Origin: Streptomyces sp. MA5143a
GTDB lineage: Bacteria; Actinomycetota; Actinomycetes; Streptomycetales; Streptomycetaceae
Assembly (NCBI RefSeq): GCF_900290235.1
Contig: NZ_OLMK01000088.1
Location: 80,368-144,367 of the forward strand
Reading direction: 5' to 3'
Length of the DNA stretch: 64,000 nt
This document shows positions 24,896 through 33,261 of this stretch, piece by piece. Both the position numbers and the translations under genes were made by a program. Below the pieces are notes generated by a model. That model was not told the DNA's origin and ran no database searches. It saw only the letters and a program-made list of their open reading frames with translations. Positions within the stretch are counted from its first letter, which is position 1. Every line of letters begins with the position of its first letter.

Positions 24896-26721
24896 CCAGC
24901 CCCTACCAGGTGTTCGTGACCGCGCTGCCCGACGTGTGCCCCACCGCCCCGCACCGCATGGTGTTCACCGCCGACGCCGACGGGCGCTGCGAGGTGTTCA
25001 CCTGGGACGGCGCCGCCGGGCGGGCCCGGCAGGTCACCGACAGCCCGGGCGGCACGTTCCACCGGGCGATCGACGCCGACGGCCAGGTGTGGTGGTTCGA
25101 GGAGGACCCGGCGGGGCGGGGCCGCTGGTGGTTCCAGCACTTCGACGGCGGTCCCCGGCTGCCGGGGCTGCCCGGCGCACCGCTCGGACAGCCGCGCGGG
25201 CTGGCCGTGACCGCGGACGGGGTGACAGCGGCGGCCTTCCGGCAGGGGCGGGAGACCGCGGTGCTCGTCGGCCGCCGGGGCCGTGTTCCCCGGGAAGTGG
25301 TGCGCACAGGCCGGGCCTGCCGGCTGGGTGGGATCAGCGCGGACGGCGCCCTGATCGCGCTGGCGTCGTCGGCCGACGACACCGACGCGGTCACGGTCCT
25401 CACGCGCGCCGGGCGGCTCGTCGCCGAGCTGCCCGGCGCGGGCCGTCCGGGCGGCCGGCTGTGGTGCCAGGGCTTCTCCCCCCGCCCCGGGCACACCGAA
25501 CTCCTGCTCGTGCGCGACCTCGGCGACCGCTACGCCCCCGCCACCTGGGCGCCGGACAGCGGACTGCGCACCCACTCGTGGTGCACCTTCGACACGGAGA
25601 TCACCGCCCGCTGGTGTCCCGAGTCGCGGACGGTGCTGGTGCGGCAGGACCGGCACGGCCGCTCGCTGCTGCACCGCGTCGATCTGGACGCCCGGCGGCG
25701 GACCGTCGTACCGACGCCCGTGGGCAGCCTGCTGGACGCGGCGCCCCGGCCCGGTGGGGCCGTCGACTGTCTGTGGACCGACACCGCGCACCCACCGGTC
25801 CTGCGCAGGACACCCGGGACGGCGCACCCGTCGTCGCCCGCCGACGCCGCGCCGCTCCTGCTGCCGCCCTCGGGCCCGTCGACCGTGGTGCCCGGTCGCC
25901 ACACCGACCGGTGGACTGCCGTCGGTCCAGGCCGCGTGCACAGTCTGCTGAGTCTTCCGCGGGCGGAGGGCGAGACACCGCCCCCGGCCGTGTTCCTCGT
26001 CCACGGTGGTCCCGCCGACCACGACCGGGACGCCTACGACGCGACCGTGCACTCGCTGGTTGCCTCGGGGTACGCGGTGGTCCGCGTCAACTACCGCGGC
26101 TCCACCGGCTACGGGCCCCACTGGCGGCGGGACTTCACCGCCGGGGTCGGCCACACCCAGGTGGAGGACCTGACCGCCGTCCGCGCCGACCTCGTCTCCG
26201 CCGGCCTGATCGCCGGGGACGCGTGCGCGCTGTGGGGGGTGTCGTGGGGCGCGTACCTCGTGCTGCTCGCCCTCGGTACGCGTCCCGGGCTGTGGCGGGC
26301 GGGCGTCGCCGTCAAACCGGTCGCCGACTGGGTCGCGGCGCACCGGGCCACCACACCGGCGTTGCGCGCTCTGGACGTCAAGCTGTTCGGGGGCGGCCCG
26401 GACGAGGTTCCCGAACGGTACGCGGCCAGCTCCCCGATCACGTACGCGGCGAAGGTCTCGGCGCCCCTGCTCGTGGTCGGCGCCACCCACGACGACAAGT
26501 GTCCGCCGGGCCAGATCCGCGCCTACCTCGACGCCCTGGCCGCCGCGGGCGTCCCCCATGACGCCCTGTGGCTCGACACCGGGCACGACGGCTACGACGG
26601 CGCCGCGCACGTCGCCGTCCTGCGGCGTGCCCTGCTTTTCCTGCGCGACCGGCTTCCCGACCCGGCGCACCGCGCCATCGGACGTCCCCCCGCACCGACG
26701 GGGGGACTCCGGTCCCGCTGA
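24892..26721 (+). CDS. Prolyl-oligopeptidase-family serine peptidase (S9) of the RiPP locus
   Basis: The protein is 609 residues with no signal peptide, so it is cytoplasmic. The N-terminal part (about 1-350) is a beta-propeller with WD-like blades. The C-terminal alpha/beta-hydrolase domain has the oxyanion motif VFLVHGGPADH, the nucleophile Ser-451 in GVSWGAY, Asp-534 or Asp-535 in GATHDDK and His-565 in TGHDGYD. S9 peptidases cut short peptides that fit inside the propeller. Its place directly upstream of the precursor gene makes it the likely leader peptidase or a detoxifying peptidase (inference). Coupled to the MFS gene by an ATGA overlap. Confidence 0.92.
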   Translation: MTSPYQVFVTALPDVCPTAPHRMVFTADADGRCEVFTWDGAAGRARQVTDSPGGTFHRAIDADGQVWWFEEDPAGRGRWWFQHFDGGPRLPGLPGAPLGQPRGLAVTADGVTAAAFRQGRETAVLVGRRGRVPREVVRTGRACRLGGISADGALIALASSADDTDAVTVLTRAGRLVAELPGAGRPGGRLWCQGFSPRPGHTELLLVRDLGDRYAPATWAPDSGLRTHSWCTFDTEITARWCPESRTVLVRQDRHGRSLLHRVDLDARRRTVVPTPVGSLLDAAPRPGGAVDCLWTDTAHPPVLRRTPGTAHPSSPADAAPLLLPPSGPSTVVPGRHTDRWTAVGPGRVHSLLSLPRAEGETPPPAVFLVHGGPADHDRDAYDATVHSLVASGYAVVRVNYRGSTGYGPHWRRDFTAGVGHTQVEDLTAVRADLVSAGLIAGDACALWGVSWGAYLVLLALGTRPGLWRAGVAVKPVADWVAAHRATTPALRALDVKLFGGGPDEVPERYAASSPITYAAKVSAPLLVVGATHDDKCPPGQIRAYLDALAAAGVPHDALWLDTGHDGYDGAAHVAVLRRALLFLRDRLPDPAHRAIGRPPAPTGGLRSR

Positions 26722-26738
26722 GCCACCAGCGGGACCGG
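26709..26738 (+). terminator. Hairpin at the peptidase stop, before the precursor gene
   Basis: CCGGTCCCGCTG (26709-26720) pairs perfectly with CAGCGGGACCGG (26727-26738) across a 6-base loop. It spans the peptidase stop codon and ends 36 bases before the precursor start. There is too little room for a separate promoter after it, so it more likely marks an RNA processing or stability boundary than a full terminator. Confidence 0.65.
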
Positions 26739-26774
26739 ACGCACAGCACCGCTTCACAACACCGAGGAGGAACC

Positions 26775-26897
26775 GTGCAGAAGGACATCATCCACAACGA
26801 CCCGCTCGCGGGCGACGAGGAGAACCGCAAGCCGGGCATCGGCATCACCATCACCATCCCGTTCCGCAACGCGGACGAGGGCGGCGACGAGGAGTGA
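26775..26897 (+). CDS. RiPP precursor peptide (40 residues)
   Basis: GTG 26775 follows a strong GAGGAGG site. The 40-residue product has an acidic N-terminal part (MQKDIIHNDPLAGDEE), then NRKPGIGITITIPF, and an acidic end RNADEGGDEE. The alternating Ile/Thr block (residues 21-30) is the obvious candidate core: beta-branched residues are typical targets of B12-dependent radical SAM C-methyltransferases such as PoyB/PoyC of polytheonamide. There is no Cys, so a lanthipeptide or sactipeptide is excluded. It lies between a peptidase and a radical SAM RiPP enzyme and is framed by two strong hairpins. Which residues are kept in the product is unknown. Confidence 0.8.
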   Translation: MQKDIIHNDPLAGDEENRKPGIGITITIPFRNADEGGDEE

Positions 26898-26903
26898 TCC
26901 TCG

Positions 26904-26937
26904 CCCGGCCGGCCCCGAGAACAAGGGGCCGGCCGGG
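26904..26937 (+). terminator. 13-bp hairpin between precursor and radical SAM gene
   Basis: CCCGGCCGGCCCC (26904-26916) pairs perfectly with GGGGCCGGCCGGG (26925-26937) around an 8-base loop, starting 6 bases after the precursor stop codon. Such a stem would cause partial termination or protect the 3' end of the precursor mRNA, giving much more peptide than enzyme. Confidence 0.8.
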
Positions 26938-26988
26938 TCTGCCCCACCGGCCCTTCTCCTGCCCCCGTCGTCCCCCGAGGAGCCGACT

Positions 26989-28956
26989 GTGCGTGTCCTC
27001 CTGCTCAACATGCCCTGGTCCCCCATCGACCTGCCGTCCCTGGCCCTGGGCATCCTCAAGCGCAGTGTCGACGAGCGCGTTCCGGGCGCGACGTGCGAGG
27101 TGCTGCACGCCAACCTGGAGTTCACCGACTGGATCACCGAGCGCACGGAGTTCTCCGCCGAGGACTACGAGTACTTCGCGCTGTCCTCGTACTTCCTCGG
27201 CTGCGGCGACTGGGTGTTCTCCAGCGCCCTGTACGACGACCCGGCGTGGAAGACGGCCGAGTTCACCGAGGTGATGACCGGCAAGCTGCGCGCTTCCCGG
27301 ATGCGTATGAGCAAGCAACTGCACGAGACCGTGCCGGAGTTCGTGGAGGAGATCGCCCGCCGGGTGGTCGACCTCGCGCCCGACGTCGTGGGCCTCACCT
27401 CCACCTTCCAGCAGAACACGGCGGCCCTGGCCGCGGCCCGGCACATCAAACGCCTGGCCCCCGGCATCGTCACGGTCATGGGTGGCGCCAACTGCGACGC
27501 CGAACAGGGCGCCGCCGTGCACCGCAACTTCCCCTTCGTCGACTTCGTGGTGCGCGGCGAGGGCGAGGAGGCGTTCCCCCGGCTGCTCCAGGCCCTTCAG
27601 CAGGCGCCGGACGCCCCCTCCGGGGCGGTCGCGGACATCCCGGGGCTGTGCCACCGCGCCGACGGAGCCTCCGTCGCCAACCCGATGCCGACCGGGCCCA
27701 TGCCTCCCTCGGCGATCCTTCCCCCCGACTACAGCGGCTACTTCGAACGCCTCGCCGCGTCCGTCGCCCGCAACTGGGTGGAGCCGAAGCTGGTGGTGGA
27801 GGGGGCCCGGGGCTGCTGGTGGGGCGAGAAGCACCACTGCACGTTCTGCGGTCTGAACGGCTCGTTCATGCAGTTCCGCAGCAAGAGCCCGGACACCTTC
27901 TACCAGGAGATCATGGATCTGGCGGAGCGCCACCGGGTCCTCGACATGTACGTCGTCGACAACATCCTGGACATGCGGTACCTGTCCACCGTGCTGCCCC
28001 GGATCATCGACAGCGGCTACGACCTGCGCATGCACATCGAGATCAAGGCCAACATGCGCCGCCCGCAGCTCCAGGTCCTCGCCGACGCCGGGCTCATCTA
28101 CGTCCAGCCCGGCATCGAGAGTCTCAACAGCCGGGTCCTCGACCTCATGGACAAGGGCGTCAGCGGCTGCCAGAACGTACGGATGCTCCGGGACGCGGCC
28201 GAGACGGGACTGTCCGTCTCCTGGAACTACCTGCACGGCTTCCCGGGCGAGACCGCGGAGGACTACGAGCCGGTGATCCGGCAGCTGCCCGCGCTCGAAC
28301 ACCTCAACCCGCCGGTCGACCTGTCCGCCCGGATCGCGATCGAACGGTTCAGCCCCTACTTCAACCGGCCCGAACTCGGCTTCACCGGTCTGCGCCCGGA
28401 GGAGCACTACCTGTTCACCTACGACCTGCCCGAAGAGGAACTGCACGATCTGGCCTATGTCTTCCAGGCGCCCGAGCGCGGCATCGGCTCGGCCACCGTG
28501 AACCGGCTCAACGACGCCATCGGCGCGTGGAAGAAGCACCACACCGACGCCCGGCTCACCCACACCGATCTGGGCGACGAGATCGTCCTCGTCAGCCGGC
28601 GGCACTCCTTCGACTGGCGGACCCTGCGGCTGACCGACCCGTTCGCCGTCGCCACCTTCCGCCTCCTGGACCAGCCGCACTCCCCCAAGGCCCTGCACCG
28701 CAAGCTCGCCGCCGACCCGGCGTTCGGCGACCGCACCGAGCGGGACGTGCGGGACCTGCTGGCGGAGTGGACCGCGAGGGGCGTGGCCTTCACCGACGCG
28801 GGCCAGTACGTCCATGTCGCGCCCGCCTCGGTCAACCAGGACCTGCTGCGCCTCGACTACATGCGCCACGTGCACACCAGGGCGGCCGCCGAACCCGACG
28901 AGGAGCTCACCACCACGGCTTCCGCCGCCCCGGCCCCGGCACCCGCGCTGCCCTGA
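26989..28956 (+). CDS. B12-binding radical SAM RiPP maturation enzyme (class B methyltransferase type)
   Basis: The protein is 655 residues from GTG 26989 behind GAGGAG. It opens with a cobalamin-binding-like Rossmann domain (about 1-200: MRVLLLNMPWSPIDLPSLALG, then DVVGLTSTFQQN, VTVMGGANCD and VRGEGEEAF). The radical SAM cluster motif is C-x7-C-x2-C with Cys-276, Cys-284 and Cys-287 in GCWWGEKHHCTFCG. This spacing and the opening sequence are those of the ribosomal peptide maturation radical SAM protein 1 family, which includes C-methyltransferases. The C-terminal 250 residues may recognise the precursor. Predicted to methylate unactivated carbons of the precursor peptide. Confidence 0.93.
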   Translation: MRVLLLNMPWSPIDLPSLALGILKRSVDERVPGATCEVLHANLEFTDWITERTEFSAEDYEYFALSSYFLGCGDWVFSSALYDDPAWKTAEFTEVMTGKLRASRMRMSKQLHETVPEFVEEIARRVVDLAPDVVGLTSTFQQNTAALAAARHIKRLAPGIVTVMGGANCDAEQGAAVHRNFPFVDFVVRGEGEEAFPRLLQALQQAPDAPSGAVADIPGLCHRADGASVANPMPTGPMPPSAILPPDYSGYFERLAASVARNWVEPKLVVEGARGCWWGEKHHCTFCGLNGSFMQFRSKSPDTFYQEIMDLAERHRVLDMYVVDNILDMRYLSTVLPRIIDSGYDLRMHIEIKANMRRPQLQVLADAGLIYVQPGIESLNSRVLDLMDKGVSGCQNVRMLRDAAETGLSVSWNYLHGFPGETAEDYEPVIRQLPALEHLNPPVDLSARIAIERFSPYFNRPELGFTGLRPEEHYLFTYDLPEEELHDLAYVFQAPERGIGSATVNRLNDAIGAWKKHHTDARLTHTDLGDEIVLVSRRHSFDWRTLRLTDPFAVATFRLLDQPHSPKALHRKLAADPAFGDRTERDVRDLLAEWTARGVAFTDAGQYVHVAPASVNQDLLRLDYMRHVHTRAAAEPDEELTTTASAAPAPAPALP

Positions 28957-29014
28957 CCACCGCGCCCCACCCGTCCCTCCCCTCATCGGCCACGCACACC
29001 GACAAGGACCGAGC

Positions 29015-29692
29015 ATGCCCGCAAGCGCACCGACACCGACATCGCCACCGGCCCCGACCGTGCACGCATGGCGGGACCACGACACCCAGGCCCGTTCGCT
29101 GCCGGGCATGTCCCTGGGGCGAGTCGCTCTCGCGGCCACTGCCGACGACGCCGCGCACCTGTGGTCCCTCGGCGCGCGGCTCGTCGAACTCGACGCCCCC
29201 GTGGACCTGTCCGCGCCCGGACCGGACGCCGCACGCGCCGCGATCGACCGGCTGAGCCTCGTCCGCGACCTGACGGCCCGTGCCGTCCAGGTCGACTGGG
29301 ATCTGGTGCTCCCCCAGGACCAGGCGGACCACCTGTGGAAGGTCCTCTCCCACCTACAGCCGCCCCGCACGCTCACCGGGCCCACCGACAGCGACAGCGC
29401 GCTGCACGCCTGGCGGACCCGCCACTACCTCTGCAAGCTGGTGTGGCGTCAGGGACCGGGCTTTCTGCAGATCCGCGACCGGCGCTGGGGGGACCTGCGG
29501 CGGTTCACCGCCGACGAGCCGCGCTACGCGGAGGCCGTGAGCGGGCTCGACCGGGGTCTGCGCCACGCGGACGTCCCCGCGGACATCCTGGACGAGTTCG
29601 CCTCCGAGCACCTCGTGCTGCGGGTCGACGACTTCGTGTGGTGGCTTCCGTACCGGGTCTCGCGCTGGCTCCAGGAGGCGATGGCCGTATGA
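29015..29692 (+). CDS. DUF5825-type partner protein of the RiPP enzyme
   Basis: The protein is 225 residues from ATG 29015 behind AAGGA. The sequence VHAWRDHDTQARSLPGMSLG and later LVWRQGPGFLQIRDRRWGDL and FASEHLVLRVDDFVWWLP look like the DUF5825 family, which is often encoded next to this type of radical SAM enzyme. No catalytic motif is visible. It may be a precursor-binding or accessory subunit (inference). The family name is given from memory of conserved neighbours. Its stop overlaps the next start by 4 bases. Confidence 0.7.
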   Translation: MPASAPTPTSPPAPTVHAWRDHDTQARSLPGMSLGRVALAATADDAAHLWSLGARLVELDAPVDLSAPGPDAARAAIDRLSLVRDLTARAVQVDWDLVLPQDQADHLWKVLSHLQPPRTLTGPTDSDSALHAWRTRHYLCKLVWRQGPGFLQIRDRRWGDLRRFTADEPRYAEAVSGLDRGLRHADVPADILDEFASEHLVLRVDDFVWWLPYRVSRWLQEAMAV

Positions 29693-30186
29693 GGGCGGTG
29701 ATGGGGTCGGTGGAGGCGCGTCGTCGCCGTGGCACCAGGGCGGCGGCGTTGTGGGTGACCGTGGTCGTCACGGCGGCCGTGCTGGCGCCGAGCGCGTCCG
29801 CGGCCGGCGGTCCGTCGTCGCCGAGCACGCACTTCGGCGTGGCCGCGGGCGCACTGAGCGATCCGACGCCCGAGGAGCAGGAACGCCTCCGGGAGGTGGC
29901 CGGGGCGATCTGGACGCCGGAACTGGCGGCCGGCTGGAACATGAACACCGACGTGGCGGACATCCTGTCCACGGCCACCGGAGAGATCCTGCGATGCTCC
30001 GAGGCGTTCGCCCTGGTGCCCCGCCCGCCGGGGTTCGTGCCCGGGATCGGATACCTCCTCGGCTACTGGCAGAACATCCGCGACTACTTCCGGGCGGTCA
30101 GGACCAGCCGCACGTACCGTGCCTGCGTCGTCACCGCCGCCGCCAACTACCGCACGCCCATCGAGCTGGCCTCCATGGGCATCTGA
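29689..30186 (+). CDS. Small secreted protein at the end of the RiPP operon
   Basis: The protein is 165 residues from ATG 29689, coupled to the previous gene by ATGA; Met-5 at 29701 is an alternative start. Residues 1-38 form a signal peptide (RRRGTRAAALWVTVVVTAAV, then SASA). The mature protein has two Cys and the sequence GWNMNTDVADILSTATGEIL, then a hydrophobic GFVPGIGYLLGYWQNIRDYF. No family recognised. Its place at the end of the operon would suit an immunity or processing role, but nothing in the sequence proves it. Confidence 0.7.
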   Translation: MRAVMGSVEARRRRGTRAAALWVTVVVTAAVLAPSASAAGGPSSPSTHFGVAAGALSDPTPEEQERLREVAGAIWTPELAAGWNMNTDVADILSTATGEILRCSEAFALVPRPPGFVPGIGYLLGYWQNIRDYFRAVRTSRTYRACVVTAAANYRTPIELASMGI

Positions 30187-30213
30187 CCCGCGGTCTCGCG
30201 CCACGTCTCCCGG

Positions 30214-30351
30214 TCATCCGGCGGCCCCGGACTCCTCACGCCCGTCCGGGGGCGCCTCCGACGGTGTTCCGTAGTGAGCGGCGATCGCGGCGGCACGGTC
30301 GCGGAGCGAGTCGCGCAACCACTGCGGTCGGTTCGTCGGCCTGATCGCCAT
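30214..30351 (-). CDS. Possible 45-residue protein or gene fragment
   Basis: ATG 30351 opens 45 codons with GC-rich third positions (MAIRPTNRPQWLRDSLRDRA, then AAHYGTPSEAPPDG and onward). It has no clear ribosome binding site. It lies next to a SnoaL-like remnant in a scarred region, so it may be a fragment. Family not recognised. Confidence 0.3.
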   Translation of the reverse strand: MAIRPTNRPQWLRDSLRDRAAAIAAHYGTPSEAPPDGREESGAAG

Positions 30352-30362
30352 GGGGGTTCCGC

Positions 30363-30506
30363 CGACAGCACCCGCCTCTGATCACCGGTGATCTGGCGCT
30401 GACGGCCTGCACGCCGGCCGACGGTGAGATCACCGTGGAGATCGCCCGTCGTCAGCCCGACGGGTCGTGGCTGTGGGTGGCCGACCAGCCCGCGATCACC
30501 TCCTGA
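30363..30506 (+). pseudogene. 3' fragment of a SnoaL/DUF4440-like gene
   Basis: About 47 codons reading RQHPPLITGDLALTACTPAD and ending in ARRQPDGSWLWVADQPAI match the C-terminal half of SnoaL-like (NTF2-fold) proteins, which typically end ARRQPDGxWLWVIDxP. No start codon or N-terminal half is present upstream. The last 55 bases overlap the 3' end of the convergent LacI gene. Confidence 0.6.
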
Positions 30507-31606
30507 CCGTGTCCCGGCGAAGGGTGCCGCGCGGGGAACGCGGTCGCTCCGGGCCGTTCCCTTCGCCGGGCGGTCGGCGGTGGCTTGCGGGTGGAGCGGC
30601 GGGGGATCAGGACCGGCTGGACGATCCGGTTGCGGTTCACCCCGCCGCGGGCGTTGATGAGGGAGATCAGCAGGTCGACCGCTTCGACGCCCACCCGGTC
30701 CGGGCACAGGCTGAGCGCGGTGATCGACGGGTTCGTCGTGGCGTAGTCCGGGTCCTCGCTGACACAGGCCACCAGCAGGTCCCGGGGCACCCGCAGGCCA
30801 CGGTGCCGGGCGGCGGCGAGGATGTTGTGGCCGGAGTCGGAGTAGACGCCGACGACCGCGTCGGGGCGGGGATCACGGTCGAGGAGTCGGCCGACCGCCT
30901 CCCGTTCGGACGTGAAGTAGTCGGGCAGCACGGCGTACTCCTCGACGAGGGCGGGCATGTCGTGCTCGGCGCACCAGGAGGTGTAGGCCCGTCCGATCAG
31001 TTGGGAGTACGCGTCGTCGTGCAGCGGCTGGGAGAGGGCGATGCGCCGGGCGCCGGACTCGGCGAGATGGCCGAGCAGGAGGCTCATGGCCGCGTCGTGG
31101 TCGGTGTCCACCCAGGCGTCGTTCCAGTGCGGAAGGAGCGGCCGGCCGTCGGTGACCATCGGGACGCCGCGCTCCCGCAGCAGGGAACGCACCGGGTCGT
31201 CGGCGCGGGGGTCGACGTGGATGACGCCGTCCATCGGCATGTTGAGCCACATCCACGGCGACAGGGAGTTCGGCATCACCATGAGCATGTAGCCGCGCTC
31301 GTGGGCCGCCGCCATCGCGCTCAGCGTCAACTGCGCGTAGTAGGGGATCTCGGTGTACGAGACGGGCAGGTCTCCGTAGGCCGTGGTGGTCAGGCCGAGC
31401 ACTCCCGTGCTGCCGCGGGCCACGGCGCGGGCCGTGCTGGCCTGGGCGTGGCCGAGTTCGCGTGCCGCGGTGAGCACTCGCTGCCTGGTCGCCTCCGACA
31501 GCCGTCCGGTGCCGTTCAGGGCGTTGGACACCGTGGCCGTGGACACCCCGGCCCGTTCGGCCACGGCACCGAGTGTGGGCCGCTGCCAGACCCGCGGGAT
31601 CGTCAT
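30452..31606 (-). CDS. LacI-family transcriptional regulator
   Basis: The protein is 384 residues. The N-terminal helix-turn-helix is TLGAVAERAGVSTATVSNAL, followed by the hinge region ARELGHAQAST. The sugar-binding domain (about 65-340) includes DGVIHVDPRADD, GARRIALSQPLHDD and PDAVVGVYSDSGHN. The ligand is presumably a sugar. The last 40 residues after RRSTRKPP are Arg/Pro-rich and overlap the SnoaL remnant, so the normal C terminus may have been altered by rearrangement. A near-perfect dyad at 31635-31654 lies just upstream and suits autoregulation. Confidence 0.92.
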   Translation of the reverse strand: MTIPRVWQRPTLGAVAERAGVSTATVSNALNGTGRLSEATRQRVLTAARELGHAQASTARAVARGSTGVLGLTTTAYGDLPVSYTEIPYYAQLTLSAMAAAHERGYMLMVMPNSLSPWMWLNMPMDGVIHVDPRADDPVRSLLRERGVPMVTDGRPLLPHWNDAWVDTDHDAAMSLLLGHLAESGARRIALSQPLHDDAYSQLIGRAYTSWCAEHDMPALVEEYAVLPDYFTSEREAVGRLLDRDPRPDAVVGVYSDSGHNILAAARHRGLRVPRDLLVACVSEDPDYATTNPSITALSLCPDRVGVEAVDLLISLINARGGVNRNRIVQPVLIPRRSTRKPPPTARRRERPGATAFPARHPSPGHGQEVIAGWSATHSHDPSG

Positions 31607-31634
31607 CTCTTACCTCAACAGCCCTGCACGGCTT

Positions 31635-31654
31635 GTGGTTAAGACATTAATCAC
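31635..31654. promoter_or_regulatory. Candidate LacI operator
   Basis: GTGGTTAA (31635-31642) and TTAATCAC (31647-31654) form an 8-bp dyad with one mismatch and a 4-base spacer. It lies 29 bases upstream of the LacI start codon in the divergent gap to the ferric-reductase-like gene. Confidence 0.5.
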
Positions 31655-31846
31655 TCAGCGTACCGGCGACGGCGGCAGGGTCGGCCGCCGGGTGAGCCGG
31701 GGGCGCGTACCGGCCACGTAAAGCTTTCAATTACGTCAAGTACCGGATTGTGCCGGGATCACGGCTGTATCAGGTTAGGACGCTCGGGGCTCCGCGTTTC
31801 GCCGGGTGCCGGGTACGAGTACCTCACATGAGCAAAAGGGGAAGCG

Positions 31847-33184
31847 GTGGAGGCGACGATTTCGCGGGTGCGGCAGGGCACCATACCTCCGGTCATAGCG
31901 GCGCGCTGGGCGCTGTGGACGTTCGTCATCGTCAACGTGGTGATCGTCGAGATCTTGTTCCTCACCGCCGGGACCGGCAAGAACGGGACGCTCACGGTCG
32001 CCAAGTTCTTCGGTCTGCACGCCGCCGTGCTGATGCTGTTCCAGCTGCTGCTGGTGGCCCGGCTGCCGTGGCTCGACCGGCGTATCGGCATGGACCGGCT
32101 GACGGTGTGGCACCGCTGGGTCGGCTTCACCCTGCTGTGGACCCTCCTCACGCACGCCGTGCTGGTGGTGCTGGGCTACGCGCGGCTCGACAGCGCGTCG
32201 ATGACGAAGACGTTCTTCGCGCTGGCCGGGGTGCCGGCGTCGCTGCTCGGCATGCTCGCCGCGGCGATCGTCGTCGTGATCGCCGCGGTCTCCGCCCGGC
32301 AGGTGCGGCGGCGGCTGCGGTACGAGACGTGGCACGGCCTGCACCTGCTGCTGTACGTGGCGTTGGGGCTGGCGTTCGTGCACCAGTTGCAGGAGACGAC
32401 GACGTTCAGCTCCTCCGCGTTCGCGACGGTCTACTGGTGGGCGCTGTGGCTGTTCGCGTTCGGCGCGCTGGTGACGGGGCGGATCGTGATGCCGGTGTGG
32501 CGCAACGCCTATCACCGGTTCGAGGTCGCGGCCGTGGTGCCGGAGTCGGACTCCGTGGTGTCGGTGCTCGTCACCGGACGCCACCTCGACAAACTGCCCG
32601 CGAGGGCCGGTCAGTTCTGCATCTGGCGGTTCCCCGGACACAACCACTGGTGGCTGGCCAACCCGTTCTCCCTGTCGGCGGCGCCCGACGGCCGTACCCT
32701 GCGGCTGACCGCCAAGGCCGTCGGCGGCGCCAGCGCCGGACTGCGGCACGTCCCGGTCGGGAGCCGCGCGTTCGTCGAGGGACCGTACGGGGCGTTCACG
32801 TCGCTGCACCGGACGCGGCCCGGCGCGCTGCTGATCGCGGGCGGGGTGGGGATCACTCCGGTGCGCGCCCTGCTGGAGGAGGAGGCGGCCGACGACGTCG
32901 TCGTCCTCTACCGGGTGCGCAGCGAGGAGGACGCCGTGCTGGGCGACGAGGTCCGGACACTGGTCGAGGGCCTCGGTGGGCGGCTGCACCTGCTCGCCGG
33001 CCGCACCGGGGAGGGCGCCCCGCCGTTCGCCCCGGAGAACCTGCGGGCGCTGGTTCCCGACGTGGCCGAACGCGATGTGTACGTGTGCGGTCCGCCGGCG
33101 ATGACGACGGCCGTGCTCACCTCGCTGCGCGCGTTGAAGGTGCCCCCGCGGCAGGTGCACGCCGAACGGTTCGGGCTGGCCTGA
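31847..33184 (+). CDS. Ferric-reductase-like membrane flavocytochrome
   Basis: The protein is 445 residues from GTG 31847. The N-terminal half has six membrane helices with paired His that can hold two haems (VWHRWVGFTLLW, LLTHAVLVVLG, TWHGLHLLLYVAL, AFVHQLQE). The C-terminal half is a ferredoxin-reductase module: NPFSLSAAPDG for FAD, GGVGITPVRAL and YVCGPPAM for NAD(P)H. It should carry electrons from NAD(P)H through FAD and haem across the membrane to ferric iron or another acceptor. It is divergent from the LacI regulator; no siderophore genes adjoin it. Confidence 0.9.
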   Translation: MEATISRVRQGTIPPVIAARWALWTFVIVNVVIVEILFLTAGTGKNGTLTVAKFFGLHAAVLMLFQLLLVARLPWLDRRIGMDRLTVWHRWVGFTLLWTLLTHAVLVVLGYARLDSASMTKTFFALAGVPASLLGMLAAAIVVVIAAVSARQVRRRLRYETWHGLHLLLYVALGLAFVHQLQETTTFSSSAFATVYWWALWLFAFGALVTGRIVMPVWRNAYHRFEVAAVVPESDSVVSVLVTGRHLDKLPARAGQFCIWRFPGHNHWWLANPFSLSAAPDGRTLRLTAKAVGGASAGLRHVPVGSRAFVEGPYGAFTSLHRTRPGALLIAGGVGITPVRALLEEEAADDVVVLYRVRSEEDAVLGDEVRTLVEGLGGRLHLLAGRTGEGAPPFAPENLRALVPDVAERDVYVCGPPAMTTAVLTSLRALKVPPRQVHAERFGLA

Positions 33185-33261
33185 CGGGGTCGTTGAGGGG
33201 TGAACGGAGCGCCGTGGCCGCCGGGGAGGCGGGCCGCGGCGCTCCTCCGTGTGTCATGCGG

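Noticed and set aside
23269..26721. Treating the 1150-codon plus frame as one fusion protein
   Set aside because: The frame up to about 24890 is the wrong frame of the MFS gene and is low complexity; the S9 peptidase clearly starts at 24892 with an ATGA overlap.
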